A DNA stretch of 64,000 nt, taken from assembly GCF_006125015.1 (NCBI RefSeq), contig NZ_SZZN01000001.1, positions 496,001-560,000 of the forward strand. The letters run 5' to 3'. The translations under genes were made by a program, and so were the position numbers. Positions 53,189-62,234 of the stretch are shown here, in pieces; positions within the stretch are counted from its first letter, which is position 1, and the number at the start of each line of letters is the position of its first letter. This DNA comes from Roseovarius arcticus. GTDB lineage: Bacteria > Pseudomonadota > Alphaproteobacteria > Rhodobacterales > Rhodobacteraceae. The notes beneath the pieces were generated by a model. That model saw only the letters and a program-made list of their open reading frames with translations. It had not been told where the DNA came from and ran no database searches.

Positions 53189-54484
53189 CTATTCCGTCAA
53201 GATGTTCAGAAGATTGTCGCGAAACGTTGGGTCGCGTGCAATCTCTGCGTGGGGCACGCAAAGAAAGCGAACGACACCCGGGTCGAATCCTTTGGGCCCC
53301 AATACCGATACACGCGTCACCTCGCCGTCACCGGGGGCGATCATCAGTCTGTTGTAATCTACGCCGGGTTTCGGTCTGGCGATTTCGTCCGGCGTAAGAC
53401 GCACAAATTCACGCTCTCCTACGCGCTCCACCAAACAGACAGCCGGGGTCTCATAACACCCGCTGCCGATTGAGGCGATTTGGGTAGAGGAGGGTATGCC
53501 AGCCCCATCGATGGACCGATGGAATTCCTTGCCTTCGACCAGATACCGCGCAACCTGTCGCTCCAATGCAGCGAGCGCCGCCCGGCCTGAGGCGGCATCA
53601 GGTGCTGCCGTCATGACCCTGGCTCTGACTTCCGGGTCGAACACCGAAAATTTGAACCGTCGCCAGGTTTCAATATCGTAGAGATCAGATTCGAAACGTT
53701 GCCCGTCAATATCGACCATCCAGTCCCTCTGAGGATGCGGAAGTAGCGAGAAGACACCGGGGAAACGGGCAATTACTTCGGGTTGAACCTTTGTCAAACC
53801 GAACCGGGCACCCCTCAAAGCAGTTTGCAGCCCGTCGATGGATCCAAGGTTCGGCACCGCCAGCAGGACCAGACGCCGCACTGTGTCGGGCTGCTTTCCG
53901 CCGGGGTGATGCAGACCGCCGAGATAAGCCCGCGCCACTATCCCGCCGGCACTATGGGCAATCACGTCCACCTGAAGGTCTGGGTCGTTGCGCAATGTGC
54001 GGAGCCGGTCAATTGTCTCAGCAAGCGCTTGCGCAGCTTCCGTAGGGTGGCGTCGCCAGTCCCACGCTAGCAACGCGCAATCTGTCTGGCCATCCAATCT
54101 GTCCGACATCGCACATTGATAGCCGCCCGCCTGTTCGAGGGTCGAAACCAAGGATTGGTAGTAGTCTTGACCGAAGGCCTCTAAGAATAATCCGCTGGGG
54201 CGCGTGAAGTCGCGATCAGCCGAATGATCGATATCTGCGATCAGCCGTTGGGGCGTGTTGGATAACCCGCTGACCAAGCGCAGCAACGGGCCGGGCCAGA
54301 TCTCGCGCCCCGTTCTAGTGTCCTCCAAACGAGATCCCATAAAGCCGGGAATGACTATGACAGGGATGCGCTCTGCTTTCCGGTTGTTACCGTAAATTCG
54401 ATCCAGACTCATACGCTCCGGCCCGGCGCAGGCCGCGATCAGCAAAAGCAAAGAGATCAGAGGCAGGAAAAAGGGACGCTTCAT
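53189..54484 (-). CDS. lipase-like lipoprotein (LCAT/alpha-beta hydrolase), 431 aa
   Basis: A lipoprotein signal with lipobox (LLLIAAC, Cys near residue 19) tethers it to the envelope. The hydrolase core has IPVIVIPGFMGSRLEDT as oxyanion region and the nucleophile in VIAHSAGGIVARAYL, similar to lecithin:cholesterol acyltransferase-like lipases. The catalytic Asp and His cannot be fixed by eye. Start at 54484 gives the signal peptide directly; starts up to 54550 would add a non-signal leader. Confidence 0.75.
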   Translation of the reverse strand: MKRPFFLPLISLLLLIAACAGPERMSLDRIYGNNRKAERIPVIVIPGFMGSRLEDTRTGREIWPGPLLRLVSGLSNTPQRLIADIDHSADRDFTRPSGLFLEAFGQDYYQSLVSTLEQAGGYQCAMSDRLDGQTDCALLAWDWRRHPTEAAQALAETIDRLRTLRNDPDLQVDVIAHSAGGIVARAYLGGLHHPGGKQPDTVRRLVLLAVPNLGSIDGLQTALRGARFGLTKVQPEVIARFPGVFSLLPHPQRDWMVDIDGQRFESDLYDIETWRRFKFSVFDPEVRARVMTAAPDAASGRAALAALERQVARYLVEGKEFHRSIDGAGIPSSTQIASIGSGCYETPAVCLVERVGEREFVRLTPDEIARPKPGVDYNRLMIAPGDGEVTRVSVLGPKGFDPGVVRFLCVPHAEIARDPTFRDNLLNILTE

Positions 54485-54811
54485 GAAATTGTCAATGTGG
54501 CCCATGGGGCTCGTGCCATCACGGCAAGCCAGCTGTCGGTCAAGGAGCAATCCAGTTTCTTGCGTTGCATCGCCCGCTACTTTCCCTTTTTCGTTGAATT
54601 CACTCTGCCCTCAAACGGTACCAAGATCAACTGGCGGTCAGGGGAGAGCGTGAGCCCGACCGCAACCACTTCCCGGTCAACGGCGGCGCGAAAACGACCA
54701 GTTGGGAGTAATGCGGTGGGCGGGCTCGGCCTCAGACTTGAAGATGTTCATGGCTGAGGACTGCTTTCCAGAGGCGGGCGCTGTTGGTAGCGTGGTCGTC
54801 CCTCCCTCCGG

Positions 54812-56041
54812 TTACTCCGTCACTTCGGTACGATGTTCGATGTTTGCGACGGTTGAAGCGGAGACAAGCGTGTCTGCAAAGGCGACCTTGTCATCCTTGG
54901 CGACCGGTTTGCGCCAGCAGATACGGATTGCGGCAAATACGACAAGGGTCAGGTGCATTGTGCTGATGAACAGGAAAAGCACGTCCGCGCCAAAGCGTGA
55001 CATCGCGGCTGACGCGATCAATGGTCCCGCCACCGCGCCCCCCGCGTAAAGCAGCAGCAACCCACTGGACGCCTCGATAAATCCATCGTCCTCGACGTTG
55101 TCATTCAGATGTGCGGCACAAAGCGCGTAGAGCGGCAGCGCGAACAGACCAAACACCGCTGCGCAGGGAAGAATGCCCACCTGCCAGTAGCGCGCAGCAA
55201 GGACATGGCCGGCCGCGGCGACCGCCGCGCCCATGCTTGCCAGCAGGATCACCTTGCGCCGGTCCGTGTGATCGGACAGCCAGCCAAGAGGGAGCTGACC
55301 AATCGCACCGGCAAGAACTGTCACGCTCATGAAAATCGCAACAAGTGTTACATCACCTGTCTCGCTTTGCGCGAAAACCGGGCCCAGCGTCCAGAAGGCA
55401 CCGTTTGCAGCCCCAATCGCCACTGCACCAAACACCGCCACCGGCGATAATCGAAAGAGGTATCCAAGCCGCAGCTTGACAGCGCGCGCCGGTGCGGGTG
55501 CCTGGCTTTGACTGAGAGATACCGGAATTGTCGAGGCCACGAGAAGCATTGTGGCGACCGCGAATAGTGTGAAACCTTCGATGTCAGCGGTCGAGGTCAA
55601 GAGTTGCCCGATCGTTATCACGCCAAGGTTGATGACAGTGTAGATCGAAAATACCATTCCGCGGTTTTCATTGGTCGCGGCGGCATTCAGCCAGCTTTCG
55701 ATAACGATATAGAGGGCCGCCAAAGCGAGCCCTGTCATGGCCCGGGTTAGCCACCAGAACACCGGAACAGTCAGCAACGATTGCGCCAGAACGGCCAAGC
55801 AGACCAGAGCAACCATCGCGGCAAAGGTTCTGATATGTCCAACCCGGCCAATCGCGTGTGGGCCAACGACCGTCCCAAAAGCAAATCCCAGAAAATAAAA
55901 GGCGCCAAGCCCGCCGAGCTGGCCCGATGAGAAGCCCTCAGCAACGCCGCGAAGAGGCAGAAGGGTCAAGAGTAGTCCGTGACCCATCAGCAAGAACGCC
56001 ACACTCGCCAGCAATGCCGAGATCGACAGGATGGTTTTCAT
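54812..56041 (-). CDS. MFS transporter, 409 aa
   Basis: Twelve hydrophobic segments and the MFS A-like motif after helix 2-3. The C-terminal half has GQLPLGWLSDHTDRRKVILL, the repeat of that motif. Resembles YcaD/CynX-type single-polypeptide drug or sugar exporters. No neighbouring gene points to a substrate. Confidence 0.8.
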   Translation of the reverse strand: MKTILSISALLASVAFLLMGHGLLLTLLPLRGVAEGFSSGQLGGLGAFYFLGFAFGTVVGPHAIGRVGHIRTFAAMVALVCLAVLAQSLLTVPVFWWLTRAMTGLALAALYIVIESWLNAAATNENRGMVFSIYTVINLGVITIGQLLTSTADIEGFTLFAVATMLLVASTIPVSLSQSQAPAPARAVKLRLGYLFRLSPVAVFGAVAIGAANGAFWTLGPVFAQSETGDVTLVAIFMSVTVLAGAIGQLPLGWLSDHTDRRKVILLASMGAAVAAAGHVLAARYWQVGILPCAAVFGLFALPLYALCAAHLNDNVEDDGFIEASSGLLLLYAGGAVAGPLIASAAMSRFGADVLFLFISTMHLTLVVFAAIRICWRKPVAKDDKVAFADTLVSASTVANIEHRTEVTE

Positions 56042-56833
56042 ACTGGCTTCACCTTTGCGGTTCCTTCGGCGTGGTTTGGCGGGGGCGGGGCGGAAATTCT
56101 CATTGACCGCGAAAACGTTCCCCTCCGCAGCTTCAAAATTTTATTGTATGTCAGCTGCGAGGTCCAAGAAATCGGCAGGTTACTGACAAGTCCACGCTAG
56201 GGAGTCTTCGTATACGTGGCCAGACAAAGTTTTTTCGCTGTGGTTTGGGCCATGAGAAACCTCAAAGACGGGCAGTCAATTTGAGGGCTGTGCTCTGACG
56301 TTTTAGCAAATCTCGTATCAGGCCCCATCGGATCTGGCGCCATCAAGGGCCATTGCAAGCACATGAGCAATGGTGTTTCGTCGCCAGTTAATTATGAAGC
56401 CGAACAGACGACAATGAACAACGCAGGTGTCTGACAGACAAGGTGCACCTCAGGCTAGGCCCAACATCCACTTTATATCTATTATGGACGCCTGAACCGA
56501 GCACCGCTTGTACGCGGCCAACGTATTCCTGACTTGTGTGATTGATCTTTCAACCCACCTGCCGTTCTCCCATCTTCTTACAAGGCGGTCCTTAACGAGA
56601 ATAAAAGTTTGTTCTGATCTGGCCAGAAATCGCGATAAAGGCTATCTCGACCAGAGCTCGGATCTGGGCGCGAAACCTACCTTCGGCGGGGCTCGAGCTC
56701 TGAGGTGAAATCTGTTACCCAACCTGCTACTGAGTAGCGGCTGGGCAACGAAAACTGCCGGAAACCTTGGGAAACCAAGGGAATCACAGGAAGTAGACCA
56801 CAGCGGGAATGCCGCAGGAAGCTCTTTAACATT
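56042..56833. other. 790-nt stretch without a recognisable gene
   Basis: No frame here has family features; a 66-residue frame at 56508-56708 has no supporting ribosome site or motif. The stretch is less GC-rich than neighbouring genes. Its last 130 nt are rich in GGAA(A)CC and AACC(A)AGGG-like short repeats with local hairpin potential just upstream of dusA. It may be a decayed insertion or carry a leader RNA. Confidence 0.4.
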
Positions 56834-57832
56834 ATGAAGGTAAACGTTAAATCAGCATCGCGGCTTTCCGTGGCACCGATGATGGATTGGACGGACCGCC
56901 ATTGCCGCCATTTGCATCGGCTTCTAAGTCGGAGAACGCTTCTTTATACCGAAATGGTGACCGCGCCTGCGCTGGTGCGAGGCGGCGCGCTGCACCTGTT
57001 AGAGCATGGACCGGCCGAGCATCCGGTGGCGCTGCAACTGGGCGGATCGGACCCTGCTGAGCTGGCCGAGGCGGCCCGGCTGGGGGCGGATGCTGGATAC
57101 GACGAGATCAACCTGAATGTCGGGTGCCCCAGCGACCGGGTGCAATCGGGCACGTTCGGCGCGGTGCTGATGAAATCGCCCGCTCGTGTGGCCGAGTGTT
57201 GCGCGGCGATGCGCGCCGCCACGTCCCTGCCGGTGACGGTGAAATGCCGGATTGGCGTTGATGATCAGACCCCGCGTGACGTACTGCCAGATTTCATTTC
57301 GCGCGTGTCGGAGGCGGGCGTCACGAGGCTGGCCATCCATGCCCGCATGGCATGGCTGGAAGGGCTGAGCCCCAAGGAAAATCGCGATATCCCGCCGCTG
57401 GACTATCATTTGGTGTATGAGATGAAAGCGCGCTTTCCCGCGCTGCACCTGTCTGTGAATGGCGGGGTAGATAGCCTTGAGGCGGCGCAGGCGCATCTGG
57501 ATGCTGGCATGGATGGCGTGATGGTCGGGCGCGCGGCGTATCACGCGCCCGCGCAGATCCTTTGCGCCGCCGACCGGCTGATATTTGGTGAGGATACCGC
57601 CGATACCAAGCCCGAGGGCGCCGCGTACGCGATGATGGACTACGCCGAGGCTCATCTGGCCCTCGGTGGGCGCATGAATCAGATCACGCGGCATATGATG
57701 GGCCTTTTCGCTGGCCAACCCGGTGCGCGCGCATGGCGGCGGATGCTGTCGGAGGGCGCGCATTTGCCCGGCGCAGGGCCAGAGCTGATCGAGGCGGCGC
57801 TGGCCCAACTTGAAGGCGCAGAGGCGGCCTGA
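56834..57832 (+). CDS. dusA: tRNA-dihydrouridine synthase A, 332 aa
   Basis: An FMN TIM-barrel Dus enzyme: SVAPMMDWTDRHCRHLHRLL, YTEMVTAPALVRG, EINLNVGCPSDRVQSGTFGA with the catalytic Cys, and SVNGGVDSLEAAQAHLDAG. It reduces uridines in the tRNA D-loop. Length is typical. The 5' end of dusA is a known integration target in other bacteria; I see no duplicated dusA start in this window. Confidence 0.9.
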   Translation: MKVNVKSASRLSVAPMMDWTDRHCRHLHRLLSRRTLLYTEMVTAPALVRGGALHLLEHGPAEHPVALQLGGSDPAELAEAARLGADAGYDEINLNVGCPSDRVQSGTFGAVLMKSPARVAECCAAMRAATSLPVTVKCRIGVDDQTPRDVLPDFISRVSEAGVTRLAIHARMAWLEGLSPKENRDIPPLDYHLVYEMKARFPALHLSVNGGVDSLEAAQAHLDAGMDGVMVGRAAYHAPAQILCAADRLIFGEDTADTKPEGAAYAMMDYAEAHLALGGRMNQITRHMMGLFAGQPGARAWRRMLSEGAHLPGAGPELIEAALAQLEGAEAA

Positions 57833-57901
57833 AATACCGTTTGCGCCCACGCGGTAAACCCGGTTTAGTCCGGCCAAATGCCCGCCAAAGGAGCCGCTGC
57901 C

Positions 57902-58726
57902 ATGCCCGATCCATCCCTTTTTCTGGCTATGGCGGCTATGTTGCTGGCGATCGGCGCATTTGCGGGCGTGTTGGCCGGCCTCTTGGGCGTCGGCGGCGGG
58001 ATCATTCTGGTGCCTTCGTTCTTTTATGCTTTCACGACGCTGGGTTATGGTGGTCCGCAGCTGATGCAGGTGTGCCTCGCAACGTCACTGGCGACAATTA
58101 TTGTGACCTCTGTGCGCTCGGTTCTGTCGCACCACCGCAAGGGCGCGGTAGAGTGGTCTATCTTGCGCACATGGGCGCCGGGCATCGCCGTCGGCGCCGT
58201 GCTGGGCGTGGTCGTGGCCGCTGGGCTGCGGTCGGGCACGCTTCAGGGGATATTTGGCATCCTCGCGTTCTGCGTTGGTATCTATATGACGTTTGGGCGG
58301 GCGCATTGGCGGCTGGGCGATACCATGCCTAGCGGACTGCGCCGCGCTATAATGTCGCCCATTGTCGGGTTTTTGTCAGTGCTTATGGGCATAGGCGGGG
58401 GCAGTTTCGGCGTGCCGTTGATGAGCCTTCATGGCGTGCCGATCCACCGTGCTGTGGCGACTGCCGCTGGCTTTGGTGCTGCGATTGCCGTGCCGTCGGT
58501 CATTGGGTTCCTGATGGTGGATATCGCGCCCGAGGGCCGTCCGCCTCTGACGCTGGGCGCTGTAAATGGCCCGGCATTCCTGATCGTGATCGCCATGACG
58601 CTGCTCACTGCACCCTTGGGGGTCAAATTGGCTCATGCGCTGGACGCCAAGCCGCTGAAGCGAGCTTTCGGCATCTTTCTGACGCTGATCGCGCTCAATA
58701 TGCTGCGTAAGGCGCTGGGCTGGTGA
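57902..58726 (+). CDS. TauE/SafE family sulfite exporter-like protein, 274 aa
   Basis: About eight membrane helices in two repeats, each starting with the glycine-rich GVLAGLLGVGGGIILVPSFF and FLSVLMGIGGGSFGVPLMSL motifs of TauE/SafE. Exports sulfur-containing anions or small organosulfonates. ATG 57902 is preferred, with AAGGAG 9-12 nt upstream; an ATG 24 nt earlier is possible. The next gene's GTG overlaps its stop. Confidence 0.8.
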   Translation: MPDPSLFLAMAAMLLAIGAFAGVLAGLLGVGGGIILVPSFFYAFTTLGYGGPQLMQVCLATSLATIIVTSVRSVLSHHRKGAVEWSILRTWAPGIAVGAVLGVVVAAGLRSGTLQGIFGILAFCVGIYMTFGRAHWRLGDTMPSGLRRAIMSPIVGFLSVLMGIGGGSFGVPLMSLHGVPIHRAVATAAGFGAAIAVPSVIGFLMVDIAPEGRPPLTLGAVNGPAFLIVIAMTLLTAPLGVKLAHALDAKPLKRAFGIFLTLIALNMLRKALGW

Positions 58727-59508
58727 CGGATCTGGCTACACGGGGCTGGGCGCGGTTCGGATATGACGCAGGGCTGGCGTCGTGGGCGGAGGCGGCCAAG
58801 GGCGCAGCACTGGCGCGGATGGCCGAGCCTGCGCACCGCGCTCAGTGGCTGCAATGCGGCGGGACGTGGTTCGTGGGCGTGGACACGTTGCCGAACGATG
58901 CGTCCGGCGATGTCGCGGGTAGTGGCCCGTTGTCCGGGCCGGGGTATGACGCCGCGCGCGACCTCTACGGTGATCTGCCACTACATTCGGGGCAGGTGTC
59001 GGTGACATGGCCCGGCTATCCTCTGCCCCGCGAGGGCGAAGGGGAGGGCGCTTTTCGCTATCGCCGACGACGGGATGCTGCGCATGTCGACGGCCTGCTC
59101 GCTGTGGGTACAGCCCGTGCGAGGATGCTGAAGGAGCGGCACGCCTATATCTTGGGTCTGCCGTTGACCCCTGCTGAAGGCGGCGCCAGCCCGCTTGTGG
59201 TGTGGGAGGGTAGTCACGAAATTATGCGCGCCGCATTCATCGACGCATTTCGCGGCATACCCCCTAAAGATTGGGGCGACGTCGACCTCACCCAGCTTTA
59301 CAAGGCGACCCGGCAGGTGGTGTTTGAGCGTTGCAAGCGGGTCGCCTTGCCCGCCCAGCCGGGCGAGGCGTTGCTGGTGCACAGGCTAGCGCTGCACGGC
59401 GTTGCGCCGTGGCAGGAGGGCGCTCTTACTGGGCCAGAAGGGCGCATGATCGCATATTTTCGGCCAGAGCTTAGCGGGCTTGGCGATGAATGGCTGACGG
59501 CGCCTTAA
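58723..59508 (+). CDS. phytanoyl-CoA dioxygenase-like protein, 261 aa
   Basis: The iron site of 2-oxoglutarate dioxygenases is present: HVDGLL supplies the His and Asp, and LLVHRLALHGVAPW supplies the second His with GRMIAYFRPE after it. Substrate unknown. The start is GTG, overlapping the upstream stop (GTGA), so translation is coupled to TauE/SafE. Confidence 0.7.
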   Translation: MTDLATRGWARFGYDAGLASWAEAAKGAALARMAEPAHRAQWLQCGGTWFVGVDTLPNDASGDVAGSGPLSGPGYDAARDLYGDLPLHSGQVSVTWPGYPLPREGEGEGAFRYRRRRDAAHVDGLLAVGTARARMLKERHAYILGLPLTPAEGGASPLVVWEGSHEIMRAAFIDAFRGIPPKDWGDVDLTQLYKATRQVVFERCKRVALPAQPGEALLVHRLALHGVAPWQEGALTGPEGRMIAYFRPELSGLGDEWLTAP

Positions 59509-59596
59509 TTGCAGATTGTAGGGGATTTTATTGGCCTCTTGCCCCTTTAGAATGTTGCGCCTAATGTCCTGCGCGACACGAATTCGGAGTAACGCC

Positions 59597-59992
59597 ATGA
59601 TATCACTCAACCAAGCGGCTCTGACCGCGCTGAGACCGGCCATGATCGTTTTGGCGGTAGCCATCGGCACTGGCCCTGCTAGCGCCAATGCAATTCTGTC
59701 CGTGCCGGTGACACTGGGTCCAAAGGGCACGATTTCGACTGTGCGGCACAGCTGCTCGGACGGGACGGACCTGTCGGTGCAGTATATCAACGGCGCAGCA
59801 AACACTTTGGCCCTTATCCCGCTCAAGGGCGAGGATCTGATTTTTGTCAACGTCGTGGCAGGATCGGGCGCGCGCTATGTTTCGGGCGCGCGAACGTGGT
59901 GGACCAAAGGCGACAAGGCCACATTAAGTGATGAAACGGGCAAAGCGAAGCCGATCACGTGCGCTGCAAAGGGTGCGACGACGTTTCAGTAG
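59597..59992 (+). CDS. MliC-like lysozyme inhibitor, secreted, 131 aa
   Basis: A signal peptide (TALRPAMIVLAVAIGTGPAS, then ANA) precedes a domain with the MliC pattern, VQYINGAANTLALIPLKGED, RYVSGARTWWTKGDKATLSD and two cysteines (Cys near HSCSDG, and ITCAAKG). Inhibitors of C-type lysozyme protect peptidoglycan. ATG 59597 has CGGAG upstream and starts the signal; the earlier start adds an unlikely leader. Confidence 0.7.
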   Translation: MISLNQAALTALRPAMIVLAVAIGTGPASANAILSVPVTLGPKGTISTVRHSCSDGTDLSVQYINGAANTLALIPLKGEDLIFVNVVAGSGARYVSGARTWWTKGDKATLSDETGKAKPITCAAKGATTFQ

Positions 59993-60016
59993 CTTTCATG
60001 CGGCAGGGCTACCGGC

Positions 60017-60289
60017 CTAGCTGCCGCGCTTTAGCCGCGCCGCGCGTCCGCCACGCCGTTTGCGCAGCAGGCTGGCGCGGTCCGGTAGTGCGTCCATGAT
60101 CGCTGAGCGTTCAATATCAGTCATCTTGGACCAGCGGGTAATCTCGTCGATGCTGCGCAGGCAACCGGTGCAGATACGCTCCTCGGGATGTACGACGCAG
60201 ACGCGGATGCAGGGCGATTGCACCTCATCGCGCGTCCAGACGGGTATCTCTCCCGCGATCCCTTTTGGCCCTTCGATTCCGTCCATCAT
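60017..60289 (-). CDS. DUF1289 domain protein, 90 aa
   Basis: The DUF1289 cysteine pattern is complete: SPCIRVCVVHPEERICTGCL, then RSIDEITRWSKMT. Four cysteines may bind iron or zinc. Arg-rich C-terminus. Overlaps the ruvX stop by 4 nt. Confidence 0.8.
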   Translation of the reverse strand: MMDGIEGPKGIAGEIPVWTRDEVQSPCIRVCVVHPEERICTGCLRSIDEITRWSKMTDIERSAIMDALPDRASLLRKRRGGRAARLKRGS

Positions 60290-60762
60290 TGCGCGTTCCT
60301 CATGTGGCCCAGTCGGTCCAGCACCCCTTGCAGAATATACGACGCGGCGATGTTATCGATCACCTGTGCGCGACGTTTGCGAGACGTATCCGCCTCCAAG
60401 AGCGCCCTTTCAGCGGCGACGGTCGACAAACGCTCGTCCCAGTAGCCAATAGGCAGGTCCGTCAGGCGCGCCAGATTGCGGGCAAACGCGCGGGTGGATT
60501 GGCAGCGCGGCCCCTCGCTTCCGTCCATGTTGCGCGGCAGGCCTAGGATGATGCCGCCGATCTGTCGTTCCGCGATGATTTCCAGCAGGCGCGCGGCATC
60601 CAGCCCAAATTTGCGGCGGCGCACCGTCTCGTGCGGGCTGGCGACGGACCATAGCGCGTCCGATATCGCGACGCCGATTGTCTTGTCGCCCAGATCAAGG
60701 CCCACAAGGCCGCGCATAGGGGGCAGGGCGGCGGCGTAGTCAGCGATATCCTCGTGGATCAT
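60286..60762 (-). CDS. ruvX: Holliday junction resolvase-like RuvX/YqgF, 158 aa
   Basis: An RNase H-fold nuclease: GLVGLDLGDKTIGVAISD carries the first acidic residue, GIILGLPRNMDGSEGPRCQS the second region, and PIGYWDERLSTVAAERALL the third, with the last Asp in the KRRAQVIDNIAA segment. Involved in pre-16S rRNA end processing in bacteria. Coupled to ccmI and DUF1289 by 4-nt overlaps. Confidence 0.9.
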   Translation of the reverse strand: MIHEDIADYAAALPPMRGLVGLDLGDKTIGVAISDALWSVASPHETVRRRKFGLDAARLLEIIAERQIGGIILGLPRNMDGSEGPRCQSTRAFARNLARLTDLPIGYWDERLSTVAAERALLEADTSRKRRAQVIDNIAASYILQGVLDRLGHMRNAQ

Positions 60763-62009
60763 TCCGCATCCTCGCCGGACAGCCCTGCGCGGTCTGCCGC
60801 TTCGCGTAGCATCGCCAGCGCGTCGGGCCGGCCTTCAAATGTCGCCTGCGCCTCAACCCATATCGCCTGCGCGCGATCAGTCTGGCCCAGCACGCCCAGC
60901 GAGGCGATCAGTCGCGCCCAATCTTCGGGCGGGCCGCCCTCATCCGCGAGGCGGGCCAGCAGGCCGTCCACCATGCCGCGGATCATGTCCTGCCTGCCCT
61001 CGTCGGTCATGCCCTTAGCTGCCTCGACCTGCTCGGCGGTAGGGCCGATGCCGCTGGCAGGGGCGCGCGGCGTGTCTGGCAACGTATAATTGATACCTGC
61101 GCGCGCCGCCGCGTCTACGATCCGTTCGCGCAGGGGCGCTGTCCAGACGGCGCCGGGCGGGCTATCCTGCAAAAGTGCCTCCCACGTGCGAAAGGCAGCA
61201 TCGGGCCGGTCAACCTGCGTGTAATAGACGCCAAGGTAGTAGCGCGCTTCGCTCTGGCTGGGGTCCAGCGACAAGGCCGCGCGCAGGCTGGTCTCGGCCT
61301 CTGACGACACATAACCGCCTGCCGCCGTAATCATCAAATCCGCGAGAAAGGCATGGTCGGCGGCGACGGCGTCATCGCCTTTGGCCGCGATGAGGCGTTC
61401 CTGCGCAGCGCGTGCCGCAGAAGTGTTGCCCAAACTTGCCTCGTTGCGAGCGAGCAGGGTGAGGCCGCGCACATCGTCCGGGCGCGCCTCAATGGCGGCG
61501 CGTAGCTGCGTCATGAGCTGGGCAAAATCTTCGGGCGGGGTCGCTTTCTGCTCTGGCGGGCCAAACCTCTCTTCGGCCTCGGACTGGTTTAATCGGTCCG
61601 TGCGCGCCTCGTCCGACGCGGCAAGGCGCGCGGCGCGGGGCTGATCCGTGTAGCCCGGCGCGCCCATCTCCAGATAGCCCCAGAACGCGCCACCGGCCAC
61701 GACCACGACCAAAATAGCCGCAAGCGCAGCCCCGGCGCGCGGCGGTTGCCCGCCATCGACACCATGTGCCTGCACCTGCGCATCGGCGGCCAAGATGCGG
61801 CGCGATACCTCTGAACGCAGACGCCCGGCCTCGGCCTCGGTTATGATGCCGCGAGCCAGATCCTTGTCCACGTCCTTTAGCTGGATGCGATAGAACGCCA
61901 GATCATAGCTGGCCGCAGGCGCGGCACTGGCCCGCCCGCGCACAAGCGCGGCGGCGATCAGCGCGCCCGCGCCCAGTGCCAGTGCCGTGGCGACGATCCA
62001 GAATATCAT
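60759..62009 (-). CDS. ccmI: c-type cytochrome biogenesis protein CcmI, 416 aa
   Basis: An N-terminal membrane helix (IFWIVATALALGAGALIAAA), then a helical region YDLAFYRIQLKDVDKDLARG and a second helix near residue 100. A TPR-rich C-terminus (about 145-416) follows. CcmI holds apocytochrome c for haem ligation. ATG 62009 has GGAG 7 nt before it and begins the membrane helix; an earlier start adds 12 non-hydrophobic residues. Confidence 0.9.
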   Translation of the reverse strand: MIFWIVATALALGAGALIAAALVRGRASAAPAASYDLAFYRIQLKDVDKDLARGIITEAEAGRLRSEVSRRILAADAQVQAHGVDGGQPPRAGAALAAILVVVVAGGAFWGYLEMGAPGYTDQPRAARLAASDEARTDRLNQSEAEERFGPPEQKATPPEDFAQLMTQLRAAIEARPDDVRGLTLLARNEASLGNTSAARAAQERLIAAKGDDAVAADHAFLADLMITAAGGYVSSEAETSLRAALSLDPSQSEARYYLGVYYTQVDRPDAAFRTWEALLQDSPPGAVWTAPLRERIVDAAARAGINYTLPDTPRAPASGIGPTAEQVEAAKGMTDEGRQDMIRGMVDGLLARLADEGGPPEDWARLIASLGVLGQTDRAQAIWVEAQATFEGRPDALAMLREAADRAGLSGEDAE

Positions 62010-62234
62010 GGCGGCTCTCCTGCTATTCCCGGCCCACATAACCATGCGCTGCCCTCAGCGAAAGGGCCGATGCGCGCGGCAAAGCGCCCGTAGCCCTTCC
62101 GCAGGCTTGCCGCGCATTGTCGCAAACTGCACGTTCCGCGCCGCACGGCGTATGTTGCGCGGCGTGCTTCGGGCGCATACCTTGGGCCATTCGGGCAGTC
62201 CCCCGCGAATCCATGACCAGAGTGAGAACCGCGC

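Noticed and set aside
56508..56708. 66-residue frame upstream of dusA
   Set aside because: No ribosome site, no family motif, and composition like the surrounding non-coding DNA.
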